This document shows, piece after piece, positions 1 through 7,574 of a stretch of DNA of 11,087 bases. Each line of letters starts with the position of its first letter. Positions within the stretch are counted from its first letter, which is position 1. Under the pieces are notes generated by a model. That model was not told the origin of the DNA. It ran no database searches and saw only the letters and a list, made by a program, of their open reading frames with translations. The position numbers and the translations under genes are program-made. Origin of the DNA: an uncultured delta proteobacterium (lineage in GTDB: Bacteria > Myxococcota_A > Polyangia > Polyangiales > Ga0077539); contig CAIOSS010000062.1 of the NCBI GenBank assembly GCA_903860995.1, positions 1 through 11,087 on the forward strand. Direction: 5' to 3'.

Positions 1-535
1 CCAGCAGCAGTACGGTCAGCAGCCGGGTGGCTTCGGCGCACAGCCCCAGCAGCAGTACGGTCAGCAGCCGGGTGGCTTCGGCGCACAGCCCCAGCAGCCG
101 CAGTATGGCCAGCAGCCGGGTGGCTTCGGCCCCCCGCCGGGCGGGCAGATGCAGCCGATGGGCGGCGGCGACGTTCCGCCGTACACCCCGGGCATGAAGA
201 CCCAGACGCTCGGCCTCGATTACAACATCGCGGCCCTCGTCTCGTACTTCTTCTGGCCCATCGCGGTGCTCCTCATCGTCACCGAGCCCCAGGAGCCGCA
301 GCGTCGCTGGGTGCGCTTCCACGCCTGGCAGGCCACCGTCTTCGCGGTGAGCTCCATCGTGCTGCTCAACGTCATCAGCGTGGTGCTGTCGCAGATCTCG
401 ACCGTGCTCGCGATGATCGGCTCGCTGCTCTGGCTCGGCTACTTCGTCGTGATCGTCATGAACATGCTGAAGGCCCACAAGGGCGAGCACATGAACCTCG
501 GTCCGATCACGAAGTTCGCCGCCAGCAAGGCCTGA
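1..535 (+). CDS. Tic20/DUF4870-like membrane protein with Q/G/Y-rich repeat N-terminus (5' partial)
   Basis: The reading frame is open from base 2 to the TGA at 533-535 and continues off the left edge, so the N-terminus is missing. The Met codon at 149 is internal, because in-frame Q/G/Y/P-rich repeats precede it. Counting from that Met, three hydrophobic stretches lie at about residues 27-45, 62-81 and 84-107. The motif RFHAWQ at 56-61 sits just before the second helix and matches the 'VRFHA-Q' signature of DUF4870/Tic20-like small membrane proteins (COG3296). The protein ends with a short basic tail. Family members are small integral membrane proteins of unknown function in bacteria; the plastid relative Tic20 is a protein-import component, but no transport role should be assumed here. 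The low-complexity N-terminal arm resembles the Q/P/G-rich leaders often attached to such domains. The family assignment is fairly secure and the function is unknown. Confidence 0.85.
   Translation, partial: QQQYGQQPGGFGAQPQQQYGQQPGGFGAQPQQPQYGQQPGGFGPPPGGQMQPMGGGDVPPYTPGMKTQTLGLDYNIAALVSYFFWPIAVLLIVTEPQEPQRRWVRFHAWQATVFAVSSIVLLNVISVVLSQISTVLAMIGSLLWLGYFVVIVMNMLKAHKGEHMNLGPITKFAASKA
2..130 (+). repeat. In-frame 45-bp tandem repeat, Q/G/Y/P-rich
   Basis: Bases 2-46 and 47-91 are identical 45-bp units encoding QQQYGQQPGGFGAQP. A third, shorter and diverged unit at 92-130 encodes QQPQYGQQPGGFG and carries synonymous changes (TAC to TAT, GGT to GGC). Base 1 agrees with the end of another unit further left, so the array may extend beyond the window. 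Perfect nucleotide identity between two units suggests recent slippage or unequal recombination, so the copy number may vary between strains or be collapsed in assembly. The unit length is a multiple of three, so gain or loss of a unit keeps the frame. Confidence 0.95.
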
Positions 536-585
536 TCGGCCCTCGGCCTTCGCCCGCCCCCGCCCGAGTCCCCTCTTCCAGTCCC

Positions 586-2712
586 TCACTCCATCGGTAG
601 TTCGTTCGGCACCGTCGGGACGCCCGCCGGGTCGCGACCTGCGCTGCCCAGGAAGGCCGCGGCCCGCAGTCGCGCCCCCGGGATGTCGAACACCACGAAG
701 TGCCCGTCGCGGCCGACCTCGGACTCGAACTGCATCCACGACCCGGTGATCGGATCCATCGGCGTGCCGAGGTTGGCGCGGAGGGGCAGGCGAGAGAGCA
801 GCCCCGACCCGGTGAGCGCGAACGATGGCTCCGGGCGCACCGTGGGGAGCGTCAGCGGGAGGCCGATGCTCAGGGCGAGCGCTGCGATGCCCGCGGGCGG
901 CGCGTAGCGATCGAGGAAGCCCTGCGTCTGGTAGACATGCGCGGGGTGCATCGCCGGGCGGGGCTCGCGGATGATGTAGCGGCCGTAGTTCACCGGGTCG
1001 GAGGGGTCGACCAGCATCTGGAGGAGCGACACGATGGGGTGGAGCACCACGAACTCGCCCATCGACAGGCCGAGCGCGCTGGTGATCAGCGCCGGGATGT
1101 TCACCGGCTCGGTCTTCTCGAGGAGCGCGATGGCGATCGAGCCGCCGGCGCCGGAGAGCACGGCCGCGCTCGCGCCGTCGTCCGCGGCGAGCCACAGCGG
1201 ACCGTTGAGCCCCCCTTGGGAGTGTCCGAAGAACATGACGCGCTCGGTGTTGAAGCGGATCGTCCGCGCGACACCTCCGTCCGAGCCGGCGAGGGGGAAC
1301 GTGAACCCACGCACGAAGCGCCCGGACTGCACCAGGTCGAGCGCCGCCTGGCGGTTGTTGGTGCGCCCGGCGCTGGGGTTGGTGAAGTTGAAGAACGCGC
1401 TCTCTGGGGAGGTCCCCGGCGCGGCCCGCTCGCCGTGGAAGACCTGGTCGAAGCCCAACACCGCGACGCCCTGTGCGGCGAGCGCCTCGGCGGTGCGATC
1501 GCGGATGAAGCTCTGGTAGTCCCCGCCGGTGCCGTGCGCGTAGATCGCGATGGGGTAACCCCCCGCGGGCATCGTCGTGAGGGGCAGCGTCAGGGCGAAG
1601 CGCACGGGCTCGGTGCGCTGGAGCCGGGGCGTTCCGTCGGGGCCGGGCTCGAAATCCCCGGAGCCCTGCATGCTGTAGGGCGACTCGCCGCGCTGGAACA
1701 CCAGGTTGGGTCCGTAGTGCCCGCGGAGCGTCGTGAAGGCCGGGCCTGCGACGGGCTCCCCGAGGTCGGTCAGCGTGGGCGCGGCGCCCTCGCGGTTGAT
1801 CCAGTCGGCGGCCCGGAAGAACTCCGCCGTCGGGTCGTCGGTGGTGAAGGTCGTGAGCGAGAGCACCCGATCGCGGCTGACACCCGCGCGTTCGATTTCG
1901 CCCAGCGCCGGCGCGTACACGTCGCGCGCGGCCCGGATCGCAGGTTCGGCGGTGGCGTCGTCGGCGAGCATGCGCTGGAGGTCGACGTCGCGCTGCAGCA
2001 CCATGCCCCCGACGCCGCGGAGGGTGTTGGTCACGATCAGGGCGTAGCGGGTGGCGGGCCGCATCGGGAAGCCGAACACCGGCGCGACGGCGAGGGAGTG
2101 GGCGGGCCAGTAGCGGGTCGCGGTGGGGCGGAAGTACCACTGGAGCGGGATGCGGGCGCCCCGGTCGGGGCTGCGCGGGTCGACGTCGATGAGCTGCAGG
2201 GGGGACTCGGCGTTGCGCGTGCCCGCCGGGTCGGCGGGGAGCGACGCGGGGTCGAGGTCCATGCCGAAGGTGAAGTACACCGCCGCGGTGGGCGAGAAGC
2301 CCCGCAGGCGGTGATTGAAGGTGCGGAGGTACTGCGCCACCAGGGGATGGGCGCCCTCGGACGGGAAGAACGACAGGTCGACCCGGCCCTCGCCGTCGCG
2401 CGCGAGATCGTTGGGCCACGGCAGCGCGAAGGGTTCGTGGAAGTCCCCGTCCGCGGGCCGAGGCAGCACCCAGCGGGCCACCGTGGGCGGCACCACCGGG
2501 AGGTCGCGCGGCGGCGGCGCGTCCACCGGCGCGGGCGGGCCAGCGTCGAAGCCCGCGTCCATCACGACGACGCCCAGGTCCGCCGCGGGGCCGAGGTCAT
2601 CCACCCGGGCCGCGTCGTCGACGCCAGCCTCGGCGTCGCGGTCGGCAGACGTCGCCCCGGGCGTCATACACCCGAGGGTAAACAGCACTGGAGCGAGCGG
2701 GAGCAGGCGCAT
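586..2712 (-). CDS. Secreted lipoprotein alpha/beta hydrolase, surface-lipase (VolA/Pla-1-like) architecture
   Basis: This 708-residue protein starts with a short hydrophobic leader ending in LGC (Cys15), an imperfect lipobox. An Asp/Ala/Pro-rich linker follows to about residue 75, as expected for an exported, lipid-anchored protein. Residues 85-235 contain a 'PWPNDL...DG' segment and a 'MRPATRYALIV' segment, the pattern of the N-terminal domain of bacterial surface lipases (VolA/Pla-1/cef type). The hydrolase fold then shows an oxyanion-type HGTGG at 393-397, the nucleophile elbow GHSQGG with Ser498, a likely acid Asp601 in 'GFLDRYAPP', and a likely catalytic His671 in 'DGHFVVF'. The full triad is therefore visible. 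A lipase or esterase acting on lipids outside the cytoplasm is inferred; the substrate is unknown. It lies 36 bp downstream of the CpeT-like gene on the same strand, probably in the same transcript. No clear ribosome-binding site precedes the ATG at 2712. Confidence 0.9.
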   Translation of the reverse strand: MRLLPLAPVLFTLGCMTPGATSADRDAEAGVDDAARVDDLGPAADLGVVVMDAGFDAGPPAPVDAPPPRDLPVVPPTVARWVLPRPADGDFHEPFALPWPNDLARDGEGRVDLSFFPSEGAHPLVAQYLRTFNHRLRGFSPTAAVYFTFGMDLDPASLPADPAGTRNAESPLQLIDVDPRSPDRGARIPLQWYFRPTATRYWPAHSLAVAPVFGFPMRPATRYALIVTNTLRGVGGMVLQRDVDLQRMLADDATAEPAIRAARDVYAPALGEIERAGVSRDRVLSLTTFTTDDPTAEFFRAADWINREGAAPTLTDLGEPVAGPAFTTLRGHYGPNLVFQRGESPYSMQGSGDFEPGPDGTPRLQRTEPVRFALTLPLTTMPAGGYPIAIYAHGTGGDYQSFIRDRTAEALAAQGVAVLGFDQVFHGERAAPGTSPESAFFNFTNPSAGRTNNRQAALDLVQSGRFVRGFTFPLAGSDGGVARTIRFNTERVMFFGHSQGGLNGPLWLAADDGASAAVLSGAGGSIAIALLEKTEPVNIPALITSALGLSMGEFVVLHPIVSLLQMLVDPSDPVNYGRYIIREPRPAMHPAHVYQTQGFLDRYAPPAGIAALALSIGLPLTLPTVRPEPSFALTGSGLLSRLPLRANLGTPMDPITGSWMQFESEVGRDGHFVVFDIPGARLRAAAFLGSAGRDPAGVPTVPNELPME

Positions 2713-2748
2713 CGCCCGGGACGATACCCCGCCCGACGCTCCCGCGGG

Positions 2749-3402
2749 TCAGCGCCGCGTCGGCACCCTGCGGTAGCGCACCGGCGCGGCCGGATCGCCC
2801 CAGGCGACGGCGCCCGAGTGGGTGAGCCCGAGGTCGAGCACCGCGAGCGACGCATCGTCGATGGTGATCGTGCGGGTGCGGTGGTGGGCGCCGTTGAGGA
2901 GCGACGGGCAGCGGTCGCCCTCGGTGCGCGCGGTGAGGCCGTGGGCGCGCACCTCGGCGAGCATCGCGCAGCCGGGCTCGGCCGTCACCGGGGCGGCCTG
3001 CGAGCGCGTGGTCGCGCGGTCGCAGGTGCCCGCGAGGGCCGAGAGGTCGCGCGGCCGCAGCTCGGTGATGCGCGCGTGGGTGCCGTCGACGGGCGTCACG
3101 ATCAGCAGCGCCGCGGCGAAGGGCCGGCGCTGCGCCGCGGCGAAGGACTCCTCGACGTAGAAGACGTGCTCGCCCAGGTTGGGGGCGGTCACCTCGCACA
3201 CGCGCCGGGCGACGGCGGGGCGCGAGCCCGCCGCGGTGCGGGTCGCGGGGGCGACGAAGCGACCCTCGAGGGCGCGGCTCACCGCGAGGGCGACACCGTC
3301 CCGCGCGGAGGCCGCGTGTGCGCTGCTGGGCGAGCGAGCGCCGCGCACCGCACCGACCACCAACAGCGGAACCAACACCGATCCGAGCACCAGCTTGCGC
3401 AT
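2749..3402 (-). CDS. CpeT/CpcT-like exported protein
   Basis: The protein has 217 residues from the ATG at 3402. The frame is open further upstream to 3543, but this start is preferred because AGGGAG lies 12 nt before it and because the protein then begins with a good Sec signal peptide (MRKL, hydrophobic to about residue 18, possible cleavage at AHA-A near 30). The mature part follows the CpeT/CpcT (DUF1001) pattern in order: FYVEE at 81-85; 'PF' with a beta-rich stretch at 94-115; EPGC at 142-145; GDRCPS at 162-167 followed by NGA at 170-172; an Asp-X-Gly at 190-192; and WG at 201-202. The length of about 200 residues also fits. In cyanobacteria these proteins are bilin lyases that attach chromophores to phycobiliproteins. 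No phycobiliprotein gene is seen here, and an exported copy in a probable heterotroph more likely has another ligand-binding role. It appears to be the first gene of a two-gene unit with the hydrolase lipoprotein. Confidence 0.75.
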   Translation of the reverse strand: MRKLVLGSVLVPLLVVGAVRGARSPSSAHAASARDGVALAVSRALEGRFVAPATRTAAGSRPAVARRVCEVTAPNLGEHVFYVEESFAAAQRRPFAAALLIVTPVDGTHARITELRPRDLSALAGTCDRATTRSQAAPVTAEPGCAMLAEVRAHGLTARTEGDRCPSLLNGAHHRTRTITIDDASLAVLDLGLTHSGAVAWGDPAAPVRYRRVPTRR

Positions 3403-3554
3403 GGCAGCAGACGACTCCCTCCGGGCCGCGACCGACCGACGACCGGCCTGACGCAACCGCCGAACCGCCGCTAGCGTGCTTCGAAGGGCGCCCGCAACAA
3501 TCTGGCGACGATCATTTCGTGCGCCCCGGACGACCTGGCGCAAGATGCCCCGCG
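3403..3554. promoter_or_regulatory. Divergent intergenic region between the CpeT-like and propeller-lipoprotein genes
   Basis: These 152 bp separate two divergently oriented genes, so promoters for both directions are expected here (inference). The middle part, about 3470-3520, is visibly less GC-rich than its surroundings. On the minus strand, TTGCGG at 3497-3492 and TAGCGG at 3473-3468 are spaced 18 bp apart. They could form a sigma70-type promoter giving a leader of roughly 60 nt before the ATG at 3402, but the -10 match is weak. No convincing plus-strand promoter was identified. Confidence 0.35.
3415..3420 (-). promoter_or_regulatory. Shine-Dalgarno-like site for the CpeT-like gene
   Basis: On the minus strand this reads AGGGAG, 12 nt before the ATG at 3402. 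It supports that start over the longer in-frame extension to 3543, whose N-terminal residues would be Arg-rich and would bury the signal peptide. Confidence 0.5.
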
Positions 3555-4835
3555 ATGCGCCCGTGGTCCCTGATCGTCGTGTTGGTGTGCACTGGATGCA
3601 GCGGAGGTTGCCGACGCTCCCGCTCGGTCGAGGCCGATGCCGACGTCCTGGGTGACGCCCTCGCGCCGGCTCGAGACGCGCCAGCGGTACGAACAGCGTG
3701 TCGGGTGGCGGGCCGGCAGGGCATCCCCTCGCTGGGCACCGCGCCCGACGCGGGCCTGGAGTCCCTCGTGGCCGCGCCGTCCGACGGCGGCGTGAGCGTC
3801 TTCTGGAGCCTCTCCGGGGGGCGCACCCTCGGGCGCTGGCGCACGGGTCAGCGCGGCGCCGGGTCCATCGAGGCGGGCGCGGGCGAGCGCTCCGATCCCA
3901 TGCTAGCGGTCAACGGTCGCGGAGCCCTCGCGGCCGCGTGGATCGGCTCGCGCCTCGGCGCCCGCGAGCACGTGCTCTGGACCGGCGACGGGGCCCCCGG
4001 GCGATGCGTCGGCGCGGAGGGGCGCGACGAGGGCCTCTCGCTCGCCCTCGCCGGCCTGGCCGGGTCGTGGCTCGTCGCCTGGGACGAGGAGGGCCCCGCG
4101 CCGGCCGCGGGGAACATCCGGGCGCAGGTCGCCACCCCGGGGCCCGCCGGGCTCTTGTGCGGTGCACAACACACCCTCTCCCCGCCGGCCCAGGACGCCG
4201 CCGACCCCATGGCGGTCGCGTTGCCGGGAGGTCGCGCGGCGGTGTTCTGGCTGACGGCGCGGGACATCGACGCGACCGAGTCCAACGACACCGCCACGGA
4301 CGTCTGGGGGGTGCTCGTGGGCCCCACCGGCGCGGCCGTCGGAGCCCCGCTGCGGGTGACGCGCACCGTGGACCACCACTTCGGCCTCGGGGCCTTCGCC
4401 GCCGCCGACACCGTGTGGATCGGCCTGCGCGGCGGAGGTCCGAGCGACAGCGAGGGGCGCGGCGACGGGGGCGAGGTGCGGGCCGTTCGCGTCGACGTCG
4501 GGCCCTCCGGGCTGCTGCGGGCGGGCGACCTCGCGGTGGTCTCCGACGATGGGGCCAACCCGACGGGGGCGCCGCGGGTCACGCGCTCGCCGGCGCCGGG
4601 CGCGTCCGCCGAGGTCTGGTGGCGTGAGCGCCACGGCGAGCGGGTGGAGGTGCGCCACCGGTCGCTCGACGCGAGCGGGCGCCCGGTGAGCGCCGCGCTG
4701 CCCGCGTGGGTCGAGCCCGCGATGGCGGGCGCGCTGCCCGGGTGGGTCGACGAGCGATCGCAGCCCTGGGTGGCGCAGGTTGGCCCGGAGGGCGCCGGGC
4801 TCGTCCGCTTCGCGTGCGCCGCGCCGGGCCGGTAG
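3555..4835 (+). CDS. Predicted lipoprotein with beta-propeller-like repeats
   Basis: The protein has 426 residues from the ATG at 3555; the longer open frame upstream is not used because this Met begins an export signal. The leader MRPWSLIVVLVCTGC ends in a lipobox-like TGC (Cys15), with a second candidate at Cys19, followed by a charged, Ala/Asp-rich linker. The rest contains short hydrophobic strands with an aromatic core at fairly regular spacing: about residues 79-87 (VSVFWS), 124-131 (AAAWIG), 171-180 (LVAWDE), 227-237 (AVFWLT), 285-292 (VWIGLR), 351-360 (EVWWRE) and 403-410 (PWVAQV). The period of 45-66 residues with 'G..V.W' strands is typical of beta-propeller blades, so six or seven blades are plausible. 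No catalytic motif was recognised. The family is not identified; an envelope binding or structural role is inferred only from the leader and repeats. It is followed 53 bp later by greA. Confidence 0.8.
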   Translation: MRPWSLIVVLVCTGCSGGCRRSRSVEADADVLGDALAPARDAPAVRTACRVAGRQGIPSLGTAPDAGLESLVAAPSDGGVSVFWSLSGGRTLGRWRTGQRGAGSIEAGAGERSDPMLAVNGRGALAAAWIGSRLGAREHVLWTGDGAPGRCVGAEGRDEGLSLALAGLAGSWLVAWDEEGPAPAAGNIRAQVATPGPAGLLCGAQHTLSPPAQDAADPMAVALPGGRAAVFWLTARDIDATESNDTATDVWGVLVGPTGAAVGAPLRVTRTVDHHFGLGAFAAADTVWIGLRGGGPSDSEGRGDGGEVRAVRVDVGPSGLLRAGDLAVVSDDGANPTGAPRVTRSPAPGASAEVWWRERHGERVEVRHRSLDASGRPVSAALPAWVEPAMAGALPGWVDERSQPWVAQVGPEGAGLVRFACAAPGR

Positions 4836-4851
4836 CCCCGGAAAGCATTGC

Positions 4852-4879
4852 TTGCGGCGGGGTGGTGTTCTGGTACCAG
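4852..4879 (+). promoter_or_regulatory. Possible greA promoter
   Basis: TTGCGG at 4852-4857 and TACCAG at 4874-4879 are separated by 16 bp, and TGG directly before the second box gives an extended -10. A start about 7 nt after the -10 would fall at or within a few bases of the greA ATG at 4889, so the mRNA would be almost leaderless. No strong Shine-Dalgarno sequence is present, which is consistent with that. The -10 match is mediocre and this remains a guess. Confidence 0.25.
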
Positions 4880-4880
4880 A
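4869..4880. repeat. Perfect 12-bp palindrome upstream of greA
   Basis: TCTGGTACCAGA equals its own reverse complement. It overlaps the possible -10 box and ends 8 bp before the greA start codon, where a dimeric regulator could block transcription. A few perfect 12-bp palindromes are expected by chance in 11 kb, so only the position makes it notable. Confidence 0.5.
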
Positions 4881-4888
4881 GTGGGGCC

Positions 4889-5371
4889 ATGAGCCAGGGA
4901 AACGTTCCGATCACCCCCGAAGGTCACCAGCGCCACACCGATGAGCTGAAGCAGCTCAAGACGGTGGCGCGCCCGAAGGTGATCCAGGAGATCGCGACCG
5001 CCCGCGAGCACGGCGACCTCCGCGAAAACGCCGAGTATCACGCCGCGAAGGAGAAGCAGGGCTTCATCGAGGGCCGCATCGCGGAGCTCGAGTCCATCCT
5101 CGGCCGCGTCGACATCATCGACACCTCCCGGCTCTCGGGCAGCAAGGTCACCTTCGGCGCCACGGTGCGCATCAGCAACGCCACCACCGGGGAGGAGGTG
5201 ACGTACCGCATCGTCGGGCCGTCTGAGGCCGACATCGCGCGCGGCAGCATCTCCATCGCCTCGCCCATCGCCAAGCAGCTCATCGGCCGCGAGGTCGGCG
5301 ACGAGGTCAGCGTGAAGACCCCGGGCGGCCTCCGCAGCTACGAGGTGCTCGAGGTCAGCTTCCAGGGGTAG
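4889..5371 (+). CDS. greA: Transcription elongation factor GreA
   Basis: At 160 residues this is the normal GreA length. It binds RNA polymerase and inserts its coiled coil into the secondary channel, where it stimulates cleavage of backtracked transcripts and rescues stalled complexes. The N-terminal coiled coil (about residues 10-75) carries the tip motif GDLRENAEYHAAKE at 42-55; Asp43 and Glu46 correspond to the acidic tip residues essential for cleavage. The C-terminal FKBP-like domain (about 83-160) shows the conserved SPIAKQLIGREVGDEV at 125-140 followed by PGG. The start at 4889 is chosen because it gives the usual N-terminus ('ITPEGHQRHTDELK'); the longer open frame back to 4706 overlaps the upstream gene. 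The weak GTGGGG before the ATG is the only candidate ribosome-binding site. recG follows after 61 bp. Confidence 0.97.
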   Translation: MSQGNVPITPEGHQRHTDELKQLKTVARPKVIQEIATAREHGDLRENAEYHAAKEKQGFIEGRIAELESILGRVDIIDTSRLSGSKVTFGATVRISNATTGEEVTYRIVGPSEADIARGSISIASPIAKQLIGREVGDEVSVKTPGGLRSYEVLEVSFQG

Positions 5372-5432
5372 GACCGGGGCTCCAGGGACGGATGTTGCGG
5401 CGCAGCAATCGTCTCCCCCCGCCGCGCCGACG

Positions 5433-7571
5433 ATGAAGCCACCCCCCGGCGACACCGCCCCCCCGCCCGACGGGGACCTGCAGGATGCGCCCATCGAGAC
5501 CGTACCCTACGTCGGCCCGACGGTGGCTACGGTGCTGCGCTCCCGCGGCGTCGGCACGGTCGGTGATCTCCTTGCGCAGCTCCCGCGGCGCTACCTCGAC
5601 CTGCGCGGCGCGGACGACTGGCGCCGGGTGCGCCACGCCGAGACCGGCACGCTCGTCTCCGTCGAGGGCCTCGTCGAGGACGCCCGCTGGGCGGGCACCC
5701 CCCGCGCCCGTCGGCTCTCCATCGCCCTCCGGGAGCCGCGCGGCACCAGCGTGCTCCGCGCGGTGTTCTTCCACGCGAAGGCGGGGATGTCCGCGCGCCT
5801 CGCGCCGGGGATGACCGTGCGCCTCACCGGCAGCCTCAAGCAGCAGCCCAACGGCCCCGAGCTGGTGCAGCCGAAGGTGCTCGCCCCGGGCACGCGCACC
5901 CGCCCCATCGAGCCCATCTACGCGGGCATCGGCAGCGTCCCGCCCGGAACCGTCCTGCGCATCGTGACGGCCGCCCTGGAGCGCGCCTCGCGGTGGGGCG
6001 ACCCCGTGCCCGCCGACGTGGCCCGCGCCCTCGGGCTGCCGCGCGCGCCCGACGCCCTGCGCCTCCTCCACGCGCCCGACGCCTCGGTTACGCCCGCCGC
6101 GCTGCTCGAGCTCGCCCAGGGGCGCAGCCACGCGCACCGTCGGCTCGCCTTCGAGGAGCTGCTCGCCGTGAGCGTCGCCCTCGAGCGCGCCCGCCGCAGC
6201 GCCGGTGGCGCCCGGGTCTTCACCGACCCCGCCGGGGTCGCCGAGCTCGCGGGCCAGCGCCTCGGACTCAACCTGACCGGCGGCCAGCGAGAGGTGATCG
6301 CGACCCTCCTGGGCGACCTCGGCAGCGGCCGCCCGATGCGCCGGCTCCTGGTCGGCGACGTGGGATCGGGCAAGACCGCCGTGGCGCTCGCGGCCTCGCT
6401 GGCGGTGCTGCGCGGCGGCGGGAGCGTCGCGTGGCTCTGTCCCACCACCCTTGTTGCAGCGCAGCATGCGAAGACCCTGGAGCGGGGCCTCGCGGGCGAC
6501 GCGGGCCCGATGGCGGTGCTCCTGGGCTCGACCACGGCGCGGGCGCGTCGGCAGGCCGAGAAGGTGATCGCCGAGGGCCTGGTGCGGATGGTCGTGGGCA
6601 CGCACGCCATCCTGGAGGCCGGCGGCACCCCTCCCGCGCTCGACCTGGTGGTGATCGACGAGCAGCATCGCTTCGGGGTGGCGCAGCGCCTCGCGATGGT
6701 GGCGGGGCGCTCCCCGAGCCCGCACCTCCTGGTGCTGTCGGCGACGCCCATCCCCCGCACGCTGGCCCTCGCGCAGTACGGCGACCTCGACCTCTTGACG
6801 CTCGCCGAGCGCCCGGCCAACCGGCAGCCGGTGACGACGCGGGTCGTCGCGGCGGGTGACCGGGACTTTGTGCAGCGCACCATCCAGCGGGCCCTGGACG
6901 CCGGCGGGAGGGCCTTCGTGGTGGTGCCGCGCATCGACGGCGCGGCCGACGAGGACGACGGGCCGAAGACCGGCGTGGCCGACGCCGAGGCGTGGCTGGC
7001 GGAGGCCCTCGGGCGCGACCGGCTGGTGCTGCTCCACGGGCGGATGAGCGCCGACGCCCAGAAGGAGGCGCTCGACGCCTTCCGACGCGGCACCCAGCCC
7101 CTGCTCATCGGCACCACCGTCGTGGAGGTGGGGCTCGACGTGCCCGAGGCCAACCTGATGGTGATCCTCGGGGCGGAGTTCTTCGGCGTGGCGCAGCTGC
7201 ACCAGCTCCGCGGGCGGGTCGGCCGCGGAGGGCAGCGCGCGGCCTGCCTGCTGGTGCCCGAGGGCGAGGCCGAAGGCGCCGCCGCGCGCCTGGAGGAGGT
7301 CGCCGCCTGCGCCGACGGCTTCGTGCTGGCCGAGCGCGACTTGGCGCGGCGCGGGGCAGGGGAGTGGTTCGGCGAGCGCCAGTCCGGCGCCGACCTCACG
7401 CTGCGCTTCGCCGACCCGGTGCGAGACGCCGCGCTCCTCACGGCGGCGCGCGAGGCGGCAGCCCGCATCGTCGCGGACGACCCCTCGCTCGCCCGTCACC
7501 CCACGCTCTCCCGCGCGGTCCGCCGCCTGCTCCAGCGCGGCGCGTCGCCCGTGGCCGAAGAGGCGGGCTGA
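5433..7571 (+). CDS. recG: ATP-dependent DNA helicase RecG
   Basis: The protein has 712 residues against about 690 for typical RecG. It remodels branched DNA such as stalled forks and Holliday junctions. The N-terminal wedge/OB region begins near residue 20 ('VPYVGPTVATVLRSRGV', 'LPRRYLDLR') and spans to about 165. The helicase core has Walker A GDVGSGKT at 308-315, the RecG-typical DEQHRFG at 409-415, SATPIPRT at 436-443, LHGRM at 534-538, TTVVEVGLDVPEA at 561-573 and the motif VI arginine region QLRGRVGRGG at 591-600. After the core, DGFVLAERDLARRGAGEWFG (628-647) and RQSGADL match the conserved RecG C-terminal translocation region. All key residues are present. The Pro-rich first 15 residues are unlike the family and the start is not backed by a clear ribosome-binding site, so the exact N-terminus is uncertain. 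The stop is followed after 3 bp by the GTG of the next gene. Confidence 0.97.
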   Translation: MKPPPGDTAPPPDGDLQDAPIETVPYVGPTVATVLRSRGVGTVGDLLAQLPRRYLDLRGADDWRRVRHAETGTLVSVEGLVEDARWAGTPRARRLSIALREPRGTSVLRAVFFHAKAGMSARLAPGMTVRLTGSLKQQPNGPELVQPKVLAPGTRTRPIEPIYAGIGSVPPGTVLRIVTAALERASRWGDPVPADVARALGLPRAPDALRLLHAPDASVTPAALLELAQGRSHAHRRLAFEELLAVSVALERARRSAGGARVFTDPAGVAELAGQRLGLNLTGGQREVIATLLGDLGSGRPMRRLLVGDVGSGKTAVALAASLAVLRGGGSVAWLCPTTLVAAQHAKTLERGLAGDAGPMAVLLGSTTARARRQAEKVIAEGLVRMVVGTHAILEAGGTPPALDLVVIDEQHRFGVAQRLAMVAGRSPSPHLLVLSATPIPRTLALAQYGDLDLLTLAERPANRQPVTTRVVAAGDRDFVQRTIQRALDAGGRAFVVVPRIDGAADEDDGPKTGVADAEAWLAEALGRDRLVLLHGRMSADAQKEALDAFRRGTQPLLIGTTVVEVGLDVPEANLMVILGAEFFGVAQLHQLRGRVGRGGQRAACLLVPEGEAEGAAARLEEVAACADGFVLAERDLARRGAGEWFGERQSGADLTLRFADPVRDAALLTAAREAAARIVADDPSLARHPTLSRAVRRLLQRGASPVAEEAG

Positions 7572-7574
7572 GCC

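Noticed and set aside
536..585. Possible bidirectional terminator between the convergent DUF4870-like and hydrolase genes (CTCGG...CCGAG).
   Set aside because: The stem is only about 5 bp with a loop of roughly 20 nt, and no T-run follows on either strand.
700..3474. A 924-codon open frame on the plus strand opposite the hydrolase and CpeT-like genes.
   Set aside because: Its translation is Arg/Gly/Ala/His-rich without domain character, and the opposite strand carries clear families with catalytic motifs. Long antisense frames are common in GC-rich DNA.
5372..5432. Possible hairpin TTGC-GGCGCA-GCAA between greA and recG.
   Set aside because: A 4-bp stem without a T-run does not support a terminator; read-through from greA into recG remains possible.
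3848..5494. A 548-codon minus-strand frame opposite the propeller lipoprotein and greA.
   Set aside because: greA is certain on the plus strand and the shadow has no domain features.
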